NCBI GenBank assembly: GCA_029817715.1
Contig: JARUPY010000538.1
Coordinates: 9,300,001-9,364,000, forward strand
Origin: Melastoma dodecandrum
Lineage: Eukaryota; Streptophyta; Magnoliopsida; Myrtales; Melastomataceae
DNA: 64,000 nucleotides
Direction: 5' to 3'
This document shows positions 43,486 to 54,034 of the stretch, in pieces. The translations under genes were made by a program, and so were the position numbers. The notes beneath the pieces were generated by a model. The model saw only the letters and a list, made by a program, of their open reading frames with translations, searched no databases and was not told the origin of the DNA. How positions within the stretch are numbered: position 1 is the first letter of the stretch; the number at the start of each line of letters is the position of its first letter.

Positions 43486-46400
43486 GGGGGTGACAATAAA
43501 ATTCGATAACCTGATAATTCAAACCGAATTGAACCAAACCGAACCGATAATTTCAGATTTTTTGTTTTTTGATTTTATTGGTTTGGTTTTAATATTTTAA
43601 TTTCGATTCGGTTTTTTTTTTCGAATTTTCTCATTATAGTTTAATGGGTTCGGTTTGACCCGAAAAACCCAATAACCAGGGTTATTTTTGTCATTATAAG
43701 TAATGACTATATAAGGGAAAAAAACCCTACTTTTTTCATCCCTTCCGCCTCCGCTCCCTCTCCCAATTGCGCAGCCAAGCTACACACACCCACTTCTTCG
43801 AATCCAGCCACACCAATTTCTTCAAGTTCCTTTTATCCCTAAGTTTCGATGAATCACTCCATTGTAAGTCGTGATCAAGGTACGAGCATGAACCCGAGAT
43901 CATTTTAAACTTTTGATTAGAGCATATTTTGAACTGAGATTCGATTTTAAATTTGAATTTGTGAAATTTTTTTGTTTATGTCGAATGTAGAAATAAATTC
44001 ACATCCGGGTGAAGATGGATGTTGTGCCGATGCTACTAGTCAACCCGCTTCGGTGCAATCAACCCATATTCCTCTGGAACAAGGCCAACCAGTAAGTAAT
44101 ACTAAGAGAAAAAAAAGGTCATATGTTTGGGAACATTTTGATATATTGCATTCCGATTAACAGAATAATCAGCGTTGCTAAATGTCGATACTGTTCAAAA
44201 GATTTTTGTGCAAATAGTACAATTGGAACTAGCACGCTTCATGCACATCTTGGTAGGTGTAAGACGAACCCTAATAATAAAGAAAAAAGTCAGACTAACA
44301 TATATTTCCCATTTATTAAAAGTTCTTCTAACAATAAAATATGGAAGTTTGACCAAACTGCAAGTAGAAGAGCCCTTGCTTTAATGTTTATATTGGATGA
44401 ATTACCTTTTAAGCATGTAGAGAATGAAGGATTTAGACAATTAATGGCCTCTGTACAGAATTTATTGCTCCTTGTCGAAATACCTTGAAAAATGACATTA
44501 TCAATATTTATTCGGATGAAAAGACAAAATTGAAAAAATATTTTTCTGAAATGCCAAAGAGGGTTAGTCTCACAACAGATATATGGACATCATGTCAAAA
44601 TTTAAATTATATGTGTTTGACAGCTCATTTTATTGATGCTAATTGGGTTTTACAAAAGAAAATATTAAATTTTTGTCCGATTTCTGGTCATTCGGGAGAA
44701 ATAATCGGTAAAGCTATTGAGTTATATTTGGCTAGTTGGGGTATTAGTAAATTCTTTTGTTTAACTGTTGATAATACTAGCTCGAATGATCTTTGTATTC
44801 AATATTTGAAAAGAAGGTTTCAACATCGAGATACACTTATTTTGAAAGGTGAATATCTTCATATGAGATGTTGCGCTCACATTTTTAGTTTGATTGTTAA
44901 AGATGGGTTAAAGGAATTTGATGATGCTATTATAAGAATTCGGAGTGCAATTTGTTATGTAAGGTCTTCTCCCTCACGATTTGCTAAGTTTATGACATAT
45001 GTTAAAAGCGAGAAAGTTGAGCATAAAGGTTTGTTATGCTTGGATGTTGAGACAAGATGGTTGACTCTGCTTTGAAGTTTCAAAAGGTTTTTGACATAAT
45101 GGAGATTCATGAAAACAAGTTCGTTGACGAACTTAATAGAATAAAAGGAGTCCCTACTTATGATGATTGGAAGTATGCTCATGATATTCTGTTATTTCTT
45201 GAGTTGTTTTATAATTCTACTTTAAAAATTTCTTGTTCATCTTATGTAACTACTAACTATTATATTAATGAGATTTTTGGTAATGGCATGATGATTAATA
45301 AATATTGTTCGGATGAAGATATGGGTCTACTTTCAATGGCTAAAAGGATGAAGCTCAAGTTTGAAAAATATTGGGGTAATGTGAACAACATTAATATTAT
45401 GTTATTCATAGCTATAATAATAGATCCTAGGCATAAATTGAAATATGTTAAATGGGCTATTGGTGTTTTCTATGAAGAAGAAAAAGTGAAAGAGTTGTTA
45501 CAGAAAGTATAAGCAACACTTGGAGCATTATTTGATCACTATAATAATATTCTTATCAAAACTATTTCGCATACACAAAATAACCTAAACTTAAGTGAAA
45601 CATCCATTGATACATCTTTAGATATAATGACTGCCATGTATTTGAAACAAGTAGGAAATAAAAATGTTAAAGAAAAATATGAGTTGGAGAAGTATTGGGC
45701 TGAGGCTTGTGAAACTTCTTTTGGCTTAGATTTTAGCATTTTGGATTGGTGGAAATTAAACTCTTCTAGATATCAAGTTTTATCTGTGATGGTACAAGAT
45801 GTTTTAGCTATTCCTGTTTCGACCGTTGCTTCCGAGTCTGCTTTTAGTACAAGAAGATGAGTCATCAATGTATTTCGTAGTTCGTTGTCTCCTAAGACAG
45901 TGGAAGCTCTTATATGTGCTCAAAACTGGCTGCGAAATAGACAAGCTGGATTGTTTTCGATTGATGAATATTTTGAAGAATTAAAAGCTTTTGAAACGGG
46001 TAAGTCTGGTAACTTTCATATATTCAAATGCTTTTATTCTTTTTCAGTTTATGTTAACTGATAATACAATTATCTTCTTCTCTATTTTAGATTTGTCAGA
46101 AAATGCCGATTCTTATTACAACATTGAGGAATAATTTGAAGAGATTTATTCAATGTAAGTATGATAGTATTGATTTTTTATAATCATATCTTATATAATT
46201 AATATTTTTCTTTTCAAAGAATATAGGTTAGGCAAGTGGAAGATATTGTCACACAAGCCCATGTGAATTTTGTGTGTTAAACTGGGCTGAAATTTCAAAG
46301 TTACATGAAATTAGACGTTTTGTAATTACTCTTCTTCGTTTTTAAATCTGGGAACTATTGTATGTCAAAATTTTTGAACTTTAGAATTGTAAGTCAAAAT

Positions 46401-46593
46401 TTTTATAAAGTGATTTAAGTTTTATGATTTTATCGGGTCCCGAACCGAACCGAACCCAAAAAATCGGTTCGGTTTTGAAAAAAATATTTTGGTTCGGGTT
46501 AACGGTTTGGGTCGAAAGTTATGAACCCGATAACAATGGTTCGGGTACAAAATATACACAACTCGATTCGAACCGGATCATTTACAACCCTAC
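43486..46593 (+). mobile_element. hAT transposon (Ac-like) with perfect 8-bp target duplication
   Basis: Flanked by AAAGACAT at 43478-43485 and 46594-46601. The ends are GGGGGTGACAATAAAATTCG and, on the complement of the right end, GTAGGGTTGTAAATGATCCG, an imperfect hAT inverted repeat. Subterminal regions are rich in AACCGAACCGA/TCGGTTCGG words (43520-43640 and 46430-46580). The interior encodes a plus-strand hAT transposase with several stops. 3108 bp; a once-autonomous element inserted in the Tat element between protease and RT. Confidence 0.92.
43979..46131 (+). pseudogene. hAT transposase (zf-BED, RNase H-like, hAT dimerisation)
   Basis: Domains in order: zf-BED (KRSYVWEHFDIL, then CRYCSKDFCANSTIGTSTLH with HLGRC, 44110-44265, frameshifted near 44160), the catalytic RNase H-like fold (RVSLTTDIWTSCQNLNYMCL with the first Asp, FFCLTVDNTSSND with the second, about 44485-45075), the insertion domain (45057-45512) and the hAT C-terminal dimerisation domain (LDWWKLNSSRYQVLSVMVQD, then VASESAFSTRR, 45740-45960). 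Stops or shifts occur near 44160, 44486, 45074, 45510 and 45858. A possible intron at about 46002-46090 precedes DLSENADSYYNIEE. Close in architecture to plant RICESLEEPER-type transposases. Inactive in this copy. Confidence 0.9.
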
Positions 46594-47079
46594 AAAGACA
46601 TGACGCTTAAGCGAAGGTACATGCTCTGTGACCCAAATATTGGCCCACTAGGCAATGCAGGGTTCAGATTCTTCGTGTCCTACAACCACCTCCAATGACC
46701 GTGCAACAACAGATTATCCCAACCGGGTAGGGCGACGAACAACCACCCGTAGTAAATGCAAATTAAGGCCTGACCCCACTAGAGAGGGACATGCACGAAG
46801 TAGGATAGAATGACGACAACGAAAGCCAACAGACAGAGACAGAGTTGGAGCCCGATAAACTCCTCGACCTTCACCCGTTCACTAATGAGAAATAAGACGC
46901 CTGATCCAAAACACCTGGATGAGTATAAGGCATCTCGAACAACCATTGGTAGTAGTGCTTGTTCCTCGAAGCATGTCAAGGCGCGCCAATTATTTGTTCA
47001 ATTCATAAAGAGACTTCCAATACTTCTCTTGTCCTGTGTGCCCTCTAAATGACCTTAAGAACCATCAAAGAGTCACGTA

Positions 47080-47940
47080 TCACTTACCTCAGCTCGCTTC
47101 TCAGCGAGACGGAATCAGAACCCATCAAAAGGGCCTTATGTGCCTACAAAGATTGCTTTGTGTGGGATAGTTCCGAAATGTCGAGCCTTGACTAAAGCTT
47201 GGTCGAACACATGCTCCCAATGGACAACAATCTTAAACTGGTGAAACAAATCCCAAGGAGGATGTCGAGAGAAGTGGCCCAAATGGTCTACTACGAGACG
47301 CAGTTGTTCAAAGCAAGCTATAGAAGAAGAACGACAAAATCAGGGTGTGCATAGATTTTTGTGACAGGAGCAAAGCGACACCCAAAGACGAGTACCATAT
47401 GCCAATAGTTGATGACCTGATAAATAAGGCGGCAGGACTTGAGTTGATGTCCTTCATGGATGGGTATTCAGGTTACAATCAAATCTTTATTGCTGAAGAA
47501 GATATACACAAAACGATGTTTATGTGCTTAATAGGAATCTTCGAATGCGTCGTCATGCCATTCGAGCCAAAGAATGCCGGAGCCACTTATAAAATGCCAA
47601 TGAACCTCATTTTCGGCCCACTGATAGGGAAAATAATCGAGGTCTATATGGACGACGTGGTGGTAAAGTCCAGGCGAAGTCGAGATCTCCATATCCACTT
47701 GAGCGAGGCTTTCAAAATACGCAAACGCACAAGCTTAAGCTGAATCTGTGAAATTGTGCGTTCGAAGTTGGAAAAGGATAGTTTCTCCGGTTTTCTATAC
47801 ATCAAAGAGGGATCAAAGTCGATCCGCATAAAAACACACACCATCATGAACTTGTCCGCACCATGAACCAAGCGGAACTTCAAGCCTTTCTAGGAAAAAT
47901 TAACTACATCCCTCTCTTCATAGGAAACGCCGCGTCCTAG
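47080..47940 (+). pseudogene. Reverse transcriptase of the second Tat element
   Basis: Motifs on the plus strand: LVEHMLPMDNNLKLVKQIPR and RMSREVAQMVYYETQLF (47200-47310), then frame 47345-47743 with FMDGYSGYNQIF, FECVVMPFEPKNAGATYKMP and the catalytic box VYMDDVVVKSRRS. The thumb follows in shifted frames (FEVGKG at 47760, RGIKVDPHK, LQAFLGKINYIPLFIGN to 47925). The YMDD box is intact, unlike in the first Tat element. Sequence recognisable as RT ends at about 47930; RNase H and integrase do not follow. Confidence 0.85.
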
Positions 47941-47944
47941 ACTA

Positions 47945-49750
47945 GCGTATTCTCGCTTGACCAAGGAGCCCGACCACAAGATCTTCTTTAGTCACCAGCT
48001 TTACAACCTTCTCTGAATAGACCTTAGACTTTTCCCTTTCTAGGCTCATAGTGACCCACTCAGCTGCCTTCGCTGCTTGGGCGGCGTCTAAGGCCTGAGC
48101 GGCCAGGACTCTTCGAGCTATTACAGCGCCCCGTTCTTCTTGGAGGCGACAAATATCAACAACGAGATCCTCTTCCTTTGCCTGGACCTGGTCAACCTCG
48201 AACGTCGGCTCTTGAATACTGGCAGAGCACAGAGGTAGAAGGGATCACGCCCACTACTTCGCCTCCGGCCTGTACTTGATTTCCAAAGCAGCCTGGTTCA
48301 CACCACACGAGTGCCAGAATGACTTCCGAACAACTAAGAGCAGGGCGCGAAGCTCACTTAGACCAAATCTTACTCGCTCGAGCTCGTCTTCGCTCGCATT
48401 TAGAGCAACGAAGTCGTCCTCAGCGCTTACACCGCGCTCCAAGGTAGCAACGAAAGAGACGAGAGTGGAATACAGAGGTTGCCACGATACCAAAAATGGT
48501 GAAAACGCTCTAGTTGGCTACATACAAACAACTAAGGCAAGAAAATAGAACCAACTACATAATCAAATGAGATCCTTACCGAATAACCTTGAATTCGAGG
48601 ATCTCGGGGAGCCTCGTCAACCTTACAGGAGGAACCCCGAATGGTTGGAGCACTATTGCTAGAGGGCTGCTGATCTGCTGCCATACAATCAAGGACTGTG
48701 ATAAAGGCAGCTGTCTCGACCCCTGTAAGGGGTTCTGACACCCTCACAATGTCCTCGCCATGAGTCGCAGTGCTCGTGCAATCACGACTGCCAGCCAAGA
48801 GGCAAGAGGGGCATTCTCAGAAGACCCATCACTATTATTAATAACCTCAACAATAAGAGTACTTTCACAAAGAAAGAAGGGGTTACATAGTTGAACACCT
48901 TGTAAGAAAACAGGGCCGTAGGGAATGAAGGCGTACCCGAAACCGAGGTAGAAGATGCGTTCATCTAAGTAGTCTGCTTGGAGGCACTCTTTGGTGGCAA
49001 GGTAGTAGAGGGCACACGAGATAGCCCGAGAAGCACCACCACGTTCAAACGGCCACCATGTGAGGCTATAGTAGTAGGAAAATCACCACCTCCGGAAGAC
49101 TACAACTTCTTGGTTCCTAAAAAGAGAAACGTCGGAGTTATTACGGTTGTAAATGGGAAACAAGGGAATAATGTCTAGTAACCCACGCTACACCCGAGGG
49201 AAAGGACGCTTCGCCAGGTAGTTGTTTCTTCACAGATTTGCCTCACAGTCGGGAGAGGATCTCTAGGGTGGCAATGTCGCTTTCTCCTATATAAGCCCCT
49301 AGGCGAGACGATGCATGAAACATGGTCCACACGTCGAACCACAACTTGGAGAAAGACGATGTGCGGCGTCAAGCATACCTACTAAGGCAAACCGTTGGAG
49401 AATCTCTGAAAGTTAAAGTTGCTCAGCTAGCACAAGGTGGGTAGAAGTGACGAAGACGTGATGATCCAGCAGGTAATTCATACACCGGAAGAATGGAACT
49501 GGGTCGAAATAGCCTCGACGATATCAGTGACCGTATGCAATGGTCGTTCAATTGCAATGAACCCCGAAAAGTACATGATGGTCCAGAGGTAAAGGATCCA
49601 CAAGGGGTCGTCCACTATGCACGCAAGGAAGTGGTTCAAATCGATCGTGGCCACATGGATGTTGCGATATACCAGACTTAGAAGCAGGGGATCAAAAGCC
49701 ACTGGCTGCTTGTCATCTGCATGAGCGGTATCAACAAGGTCGGTGTTTCA
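47945..49750 (-). pseudogene. Antisense coding-like region downstream of Tat RT
   Basis: On the minus strand 48493-48254 reads FVATLERGVSAEDDFVALNA, then EDELERVRFGLSELRALL. It continues in shifted frames to 47950 with EVDQVQAKEEDLVVDICRLQ and a VLAAQALDAAQAAKAAEWVT block, a helical, probably coiled-coil protein. Frames at 48964-48782, 48798-48532 and 49702-49478 may be its upstream part. Tat-lineage elements are known to carry extra ORFs, some antisense, and this fits. I do not recognise a domain and the frame is broken. Confidence 0.5.
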
Positions 49751-51198
49751 TTCGATTGCATAATATGAACTTGGAGAGCTACTCCAAGTAGAACGCAAAC
49801 TCCTGTGGGGCTCAATGGTCACTCTTCAGTGTCTCTTGCCGCTCAATCACTTCACCAACACGCAACGATGAGTTGAGCACCAAGTCAGGGCGCTTATGGC
49901 CAAATAGAGGGGGGCTTCGTAAGGATATCATCCAAGGTGATTGACATCGGTCCCGTCGGGAGATAAAACAACAAGGTTCCAGAATAACCTTGTGCTAGCT
50001 TGTAAACCACTTGGAGACGTTTACTTGTCATTTGCTGAGAAGATGGGGAAGAAAACCCTTGCTTGCTGGCACAAGGGTTTACCCTCGTAATAGCAAAGGG
50101 GAGGTCCTTGATACCTTGTCTAAGCCTGGGACCGGGAATAACTCTCGACTCCGGCCAGTAACATCACCAGACAACTAAGATTTAGTTATGGCTAAGGACT
50201 TTTGAGAAAGGGGAACCCACTCTTCACCTGCGAGTCTAGAATCAACCTTCCAAGGACTATAAGGTTGTGGACGAAAGCTCTAGCGGGACTGCATCATTGG
50301 CATGACAACGTCTCCTGGAGTGGTGATCATTAAAACCGTGTGGCCTAGAAAACGAAGGGTTCCCAGGACCGAGTGGTCATACTTATAATGGGGATACTAG
50401 ACGACTGGCAAACTCGTAATTAATAATGTTTGGGAAAAGTGAAGACGTTATATCAGAATCTCATTAGAGGTACATTGTACTTAAACATGGGCATTGATAT
50501 CTGGTAAAAGACCTTACAAAGCGAAATCGCTTAATATTAAATACAAGTGAATAAGCCGGACTTGGTTTGTCCTATTCCAAAACTTGAGGTACTCTTTAAG
50601 GGATTGATCTCCTTATTCTCATTCGCGGAGGAGCCTAAACATGCTCGAGAACACCGCAGGATCAGAAAGGTTAGTTCAATTAGGATTTGTCCGCATCGGC
50701 CCAAGGCAAAGGTCAATCCTTATCGAACTCCAACTAAACCTGAAACCTTTAACTTCTCGGGAGAACATAAGATGCTGAAGACAAACTATCTAGTGGGAAG
50801 CTTCGTGGAGGAGAATGGAACTCCACTCGCCTAGGTTGTGGACATAAGCTCTCGATTAGGGAAAGGTTCTGGACTAGGGAAGTGAGTGATGGGTTAAGAT
50901 GAAAGGGATGCGACCCGGACGTCACTATTTATAGGGTCGTGTAAGATATAAATCTGACAACGGAGGGTTTCAAGGATCTTAACAGGTGAATCTCAGGGAT
51001 CTTCCATGGATCTCGAAGATCTCAATAGATGGGCCTTGAAAATCTCAACGGACAGATCTTGGAGATATCAACAAGTAGGAATCGTATGGCAACCCATACA
51101 CGTTATCGGGAAGTGATTGAAATGAATGCTAACAAGCTTTTTCAAAGAAGAGACTGAACACAATGTCCGTCTCCATCTTCATTGAGGGGCTTATTTAT
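49751..51198 (+). other. 3' internal non-coding part of the second Tat element
   Basis: No recognised protein. A purine-rich GAGGGGCTT at 51184-51192, just before the 3' LTR, is the probable polypurine tract. A plus-strand open stretch 50547-50834 has no family match. Confidence 0.5.
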
Positions 51199-51902
51199 TT
51201 GGTAACAGAAATTCTGGGCCACAGGCTTCGATGACATCTATGGTTCAAGCTTTCTTGAAAGCCGGAAAAATGGGCCCAGAAAAGATAAGGCCTTCTAGTA
51301 AGGTGGTTGCAGAAACTTAGTGGGTGAAGGCATGCAGGCGAAGCAACTATCAAGCGATGAAGGCCACCATGGGATATAGGTGGACGGAGTGATAGTCAAC
51401 TAGGCGAACAAGGAAACTTCTGCAACGAAGGCTATTAGGCAATACGATCGATCAGTGGCAGTCATGGGAATATTCGGCTGATTTTGGAGACATGTAAGGA
51501 ATTAGTTGCAAAAAGTGATCAAAAGGAAAGGAGATATTCTGCAAAAGACTGACAACATGGTCATATAGTATTGTACATATATTTCATTTCCGTATTTACA
51601 TAGGACTAGCTTAGTATAAATAAGACACTACACAGACATAAATGGACACACATACACACATCAATTCAATACTACTACATTCTAACTTTCCAAGCATTCT
51701 AGTGATTTTGCATTCTTGGAGGCATCGTTAATGACACTCATAAGTACTCCTGCTTATATTGTTGTTCATTGCCCCTTTCTTTCTTTTTCTTACAGCGACC
51801 ATACACATATATTCAACCCTACATAAGAACCCAGTGTTCGTAGTGTCAAAGATTTCCGACATGTGACACCGGTTGTCTCAGCGGTCACCTCCGGAGTCAA
51901 CA
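51199..51902 (+). repeat. 3' LTR of the second Tat element
   Basis: 704 bp beginning TGGTAACAGAAATTCTGGGC and ending GGAGTCAACA. It is the partner of 38007-38701, with many substitutions and indels between them. TATA-like GCTTAGTATAAATAAG lies near 51611. Confidence 0.85.
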
Positions 51903-51983
51903 CCAACATCGTACCTCGAGCTCATCTTCCCTTGTCCATGTTGCCTCATACGAGCCGTCACCAACCTCTTCCTTATGCGTCCA

Positions 51984-54030
51984 CACTACAACAAATTTGT
52001 TATTTTGCTATAAAATATTTTGTCGCCGTATAATTTAATTTTATCAAAAGAAGAATATCATGACAAAATATTTTGTCGCCGTATAATTTAATTTTATCAA
52101 AAGAAGAATATCATGACAAAATATTTTGTCATTAAGTTTGTAGGGTTTTTCTTGTCTTATTATGTATATCGTTACAAATTTGTTTTTTGTCACAAAAAAA
52201 ATTGATTATAGTGACAAATCAAATTGTTAAATGTAACCATTTCATTCTTCACTATTATATGAATTAATTTCTTTAATAATTAATTACGTGAGAAAGAAAA
52301 TTATCAACATATTCAAAATTATTATAAGAATTTTTACTTAATAATTAATTATATAGTTTTCAAAAAAATATCGGTGATTATTAATATTCATTAAATTGTT
52401 AATAAAACTATCTAATCCATCACTAAATTAATATATGTTGAGACAAGAATCTTATATATAACTTCAAAAATACTTTTTCACAAAATTTTGTTTATAATCT
52501 AATAAATATTTTAAATAATATTTTCAGTAATAAAAGCTTGTCCCCATAAACGTATTTTTTGATGAAAAATGTAATAAATAGTTAGCAAGAAACGTGATAT
52601 CATTGGAAATATTTCATTCATAAAAGAAAATAAAAAATTACCTGAAATGAAAAGATGTTAAAATGTAATTTTAATTGTCCCTTTCTTCTGTTATTGGTTA
52701 AGCCTCATCTCCTCCACAATGACAATACTAAAAAAAATAAAAGATTTCTATCTCGTTATAAAAATTTAAAATTTTTGTTATAAACTCATATGAAATTAAT
52801 ATAAATAAATAGAAAAAGCATCTTAATCCTTACATTTATATCTAATCACATGAATTGTTTGTCTGAGAAACTAACAACTTGACCATACTAGTGAGCTCTT
52901 CTTGTAATTTTTGTAGCTCAACGATTGTCATTCGCCGACTCTCAATTTTATCTTCCTAACACCGTTCCAGCTTGTCATTTCGACTCTAGTGCTTGAATTC
53001 CTTCTTGTGCATGAATCGAAGACATTCTTGAATTTGAATTTCCAAATTTACCAAGCTTTCGTCCTAAAAGTTTAGCAACTAACTCTTTTCCGGTGAGAGC
53101 AATATTACTATCCTCTCGAGATTGTTTCCAAAGGTCATCATTGCTTCTTGCATAAATGGTATTACACAAATACTATAAGCTTTTAAAGGAAGAAACATAT
53201 TACTTACATAGCTTTCTCACGCCTTTGGTTGGATCCAAGTGCCTTTTTTTTTCTGTGTGTTTCATAAAACACCTTTATTTCTATTGGTTTATCTTCGTCA
53301 CGATCATCATGTTCACGTTCACCTTTCTTCTTCGAATCATCTAAAAGTTCTTGTTCCTGTATAATATTGTATATGAAGGAAATAATAAAAAGTTACTTTG
53401 TCTCATCTAAATAAATAAATAATATAATGAGAATAAAATCATTACGATAGTAAAACTTAACATACCATTTTATATAATCTTTTAAATCTTGAATTAGATC
53501 CACAAGAATGATTTGATTTTAAAAAACTTCAATTTTTAACATTGTAGTGCTAGCGCGCTATGACTTAGAAGAAAATAAATTCAATTCCCATGTTTAAATA
53601 AAAAAATGACGAAAAAGATTACCTTAAATTTATCACACTCAAAGATTGCCAATCATCCAATCCGTCAATAGGAGGGTTTTGACGATCTTCAACAGGAGTT
53701 TCAATGGTGTAAGGAAAGCCTATGCTTATATTGTCGAAATCGTTTTGCCATTAGATTGTCCACAACTTCTTTCGCGTGAATATTCGTCAAGTCAATTTGA
53801 AACTCACTCTACAAAATATAATGCATTACAAATATTTTACAGATACTCATAATCAAAATACAAGAATTCGTACGTGAAGTTTGTCGAAAATAGGTCGCTT
53901 CTTTTCATCCGAAATCTCATACCAATATCACGAGCACATTGGAGCTAGCGTTCTCATAAGTATATCAATTTTCATCTTGAATAATTTCTCTTGGAGCTCT
54001 TGTAAATCCAAGGCATATCGAACAAATATA
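51984..54030 (-). mobile_element. CACTA (En/Spm) element remnant
   Basis: CACTACAACAAATTTG at 51984-51999 is a CACTA-type terminus. It is followed by a 53-bp direct tandem repeat (52012 and 52065, partial third at 52118). The repeats contain the perfect palindrome GACAAAATATTTTGTC, which resembles CACTA subterminal repeats. A minus-strand TnpA-like coding remnant lies at 52850-54030. The opposite terminus was not found before the MULE remnant that starts near 54035, so the element is truncated. 52250-52850 is AT-rich and holds nothing recognisable. Confidence 0.65.
52850..54030 (-). pseudogene. TnpA-like (Transposase_24 type) CACTA protein remnant
   Basis: Minus-strand blocks: about 54000-53880 (NWYEI-type ILMRTLAPMCS, then YWYEISDEKKRPIFDKLH), 53340-53200 (FYETHRKKKGTWIQPKA), 53169-52975 (NDDLWKQSREDSNIALTGKE, then LVAKLLGRKLGKFGN) and 52950-52860 (MTIVELQKLQEELTSMVKLL, coiled-coil-like). 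The order and motifs fit the plant CACTA TnpA/Ptta family. AT-rich gaps between the blocks look like introns. Stops in several blocks indicate a pseudogene. Confidence 0.55.
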
Positions 54031-54034
54031 TGTT

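Larger units (their letters stand above)
38007..51902 (+). mobile_element. Tat-lineage LTR retrotransposon with two nested insertions
   Basis: The LTRs at 38007-38701 and 51199-51902 are related along their whole length in the same orientation. Inside, on the plus strand, are a primer-binding site, gag remnants, protease (43194-43430) and RT (47080-47940). A 2.2-kb LTR element (40687-42897) and a 3.1-kb hAT element (43486-46593) are inserted into it; without them it is about 8.6 kb. RNase H and integrase were not found, and an antisense coding-like region follows RT instead. No target duplication was found: the flanks are TTATT and CCAAC. Confidence 0.85.

Noticed and set aside
38002..51907. 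Target duplication for the second Tat element
   Set aside because: Flanks TTATT and CCAAC differ; the left LTR border is also mutated.
52012..52130. Possible CRISPR-like array
   Set aside because: Only two full direct units without spacers, next to a CACTA terminus in plant DNA; a transposon subterminal repeat explains it.
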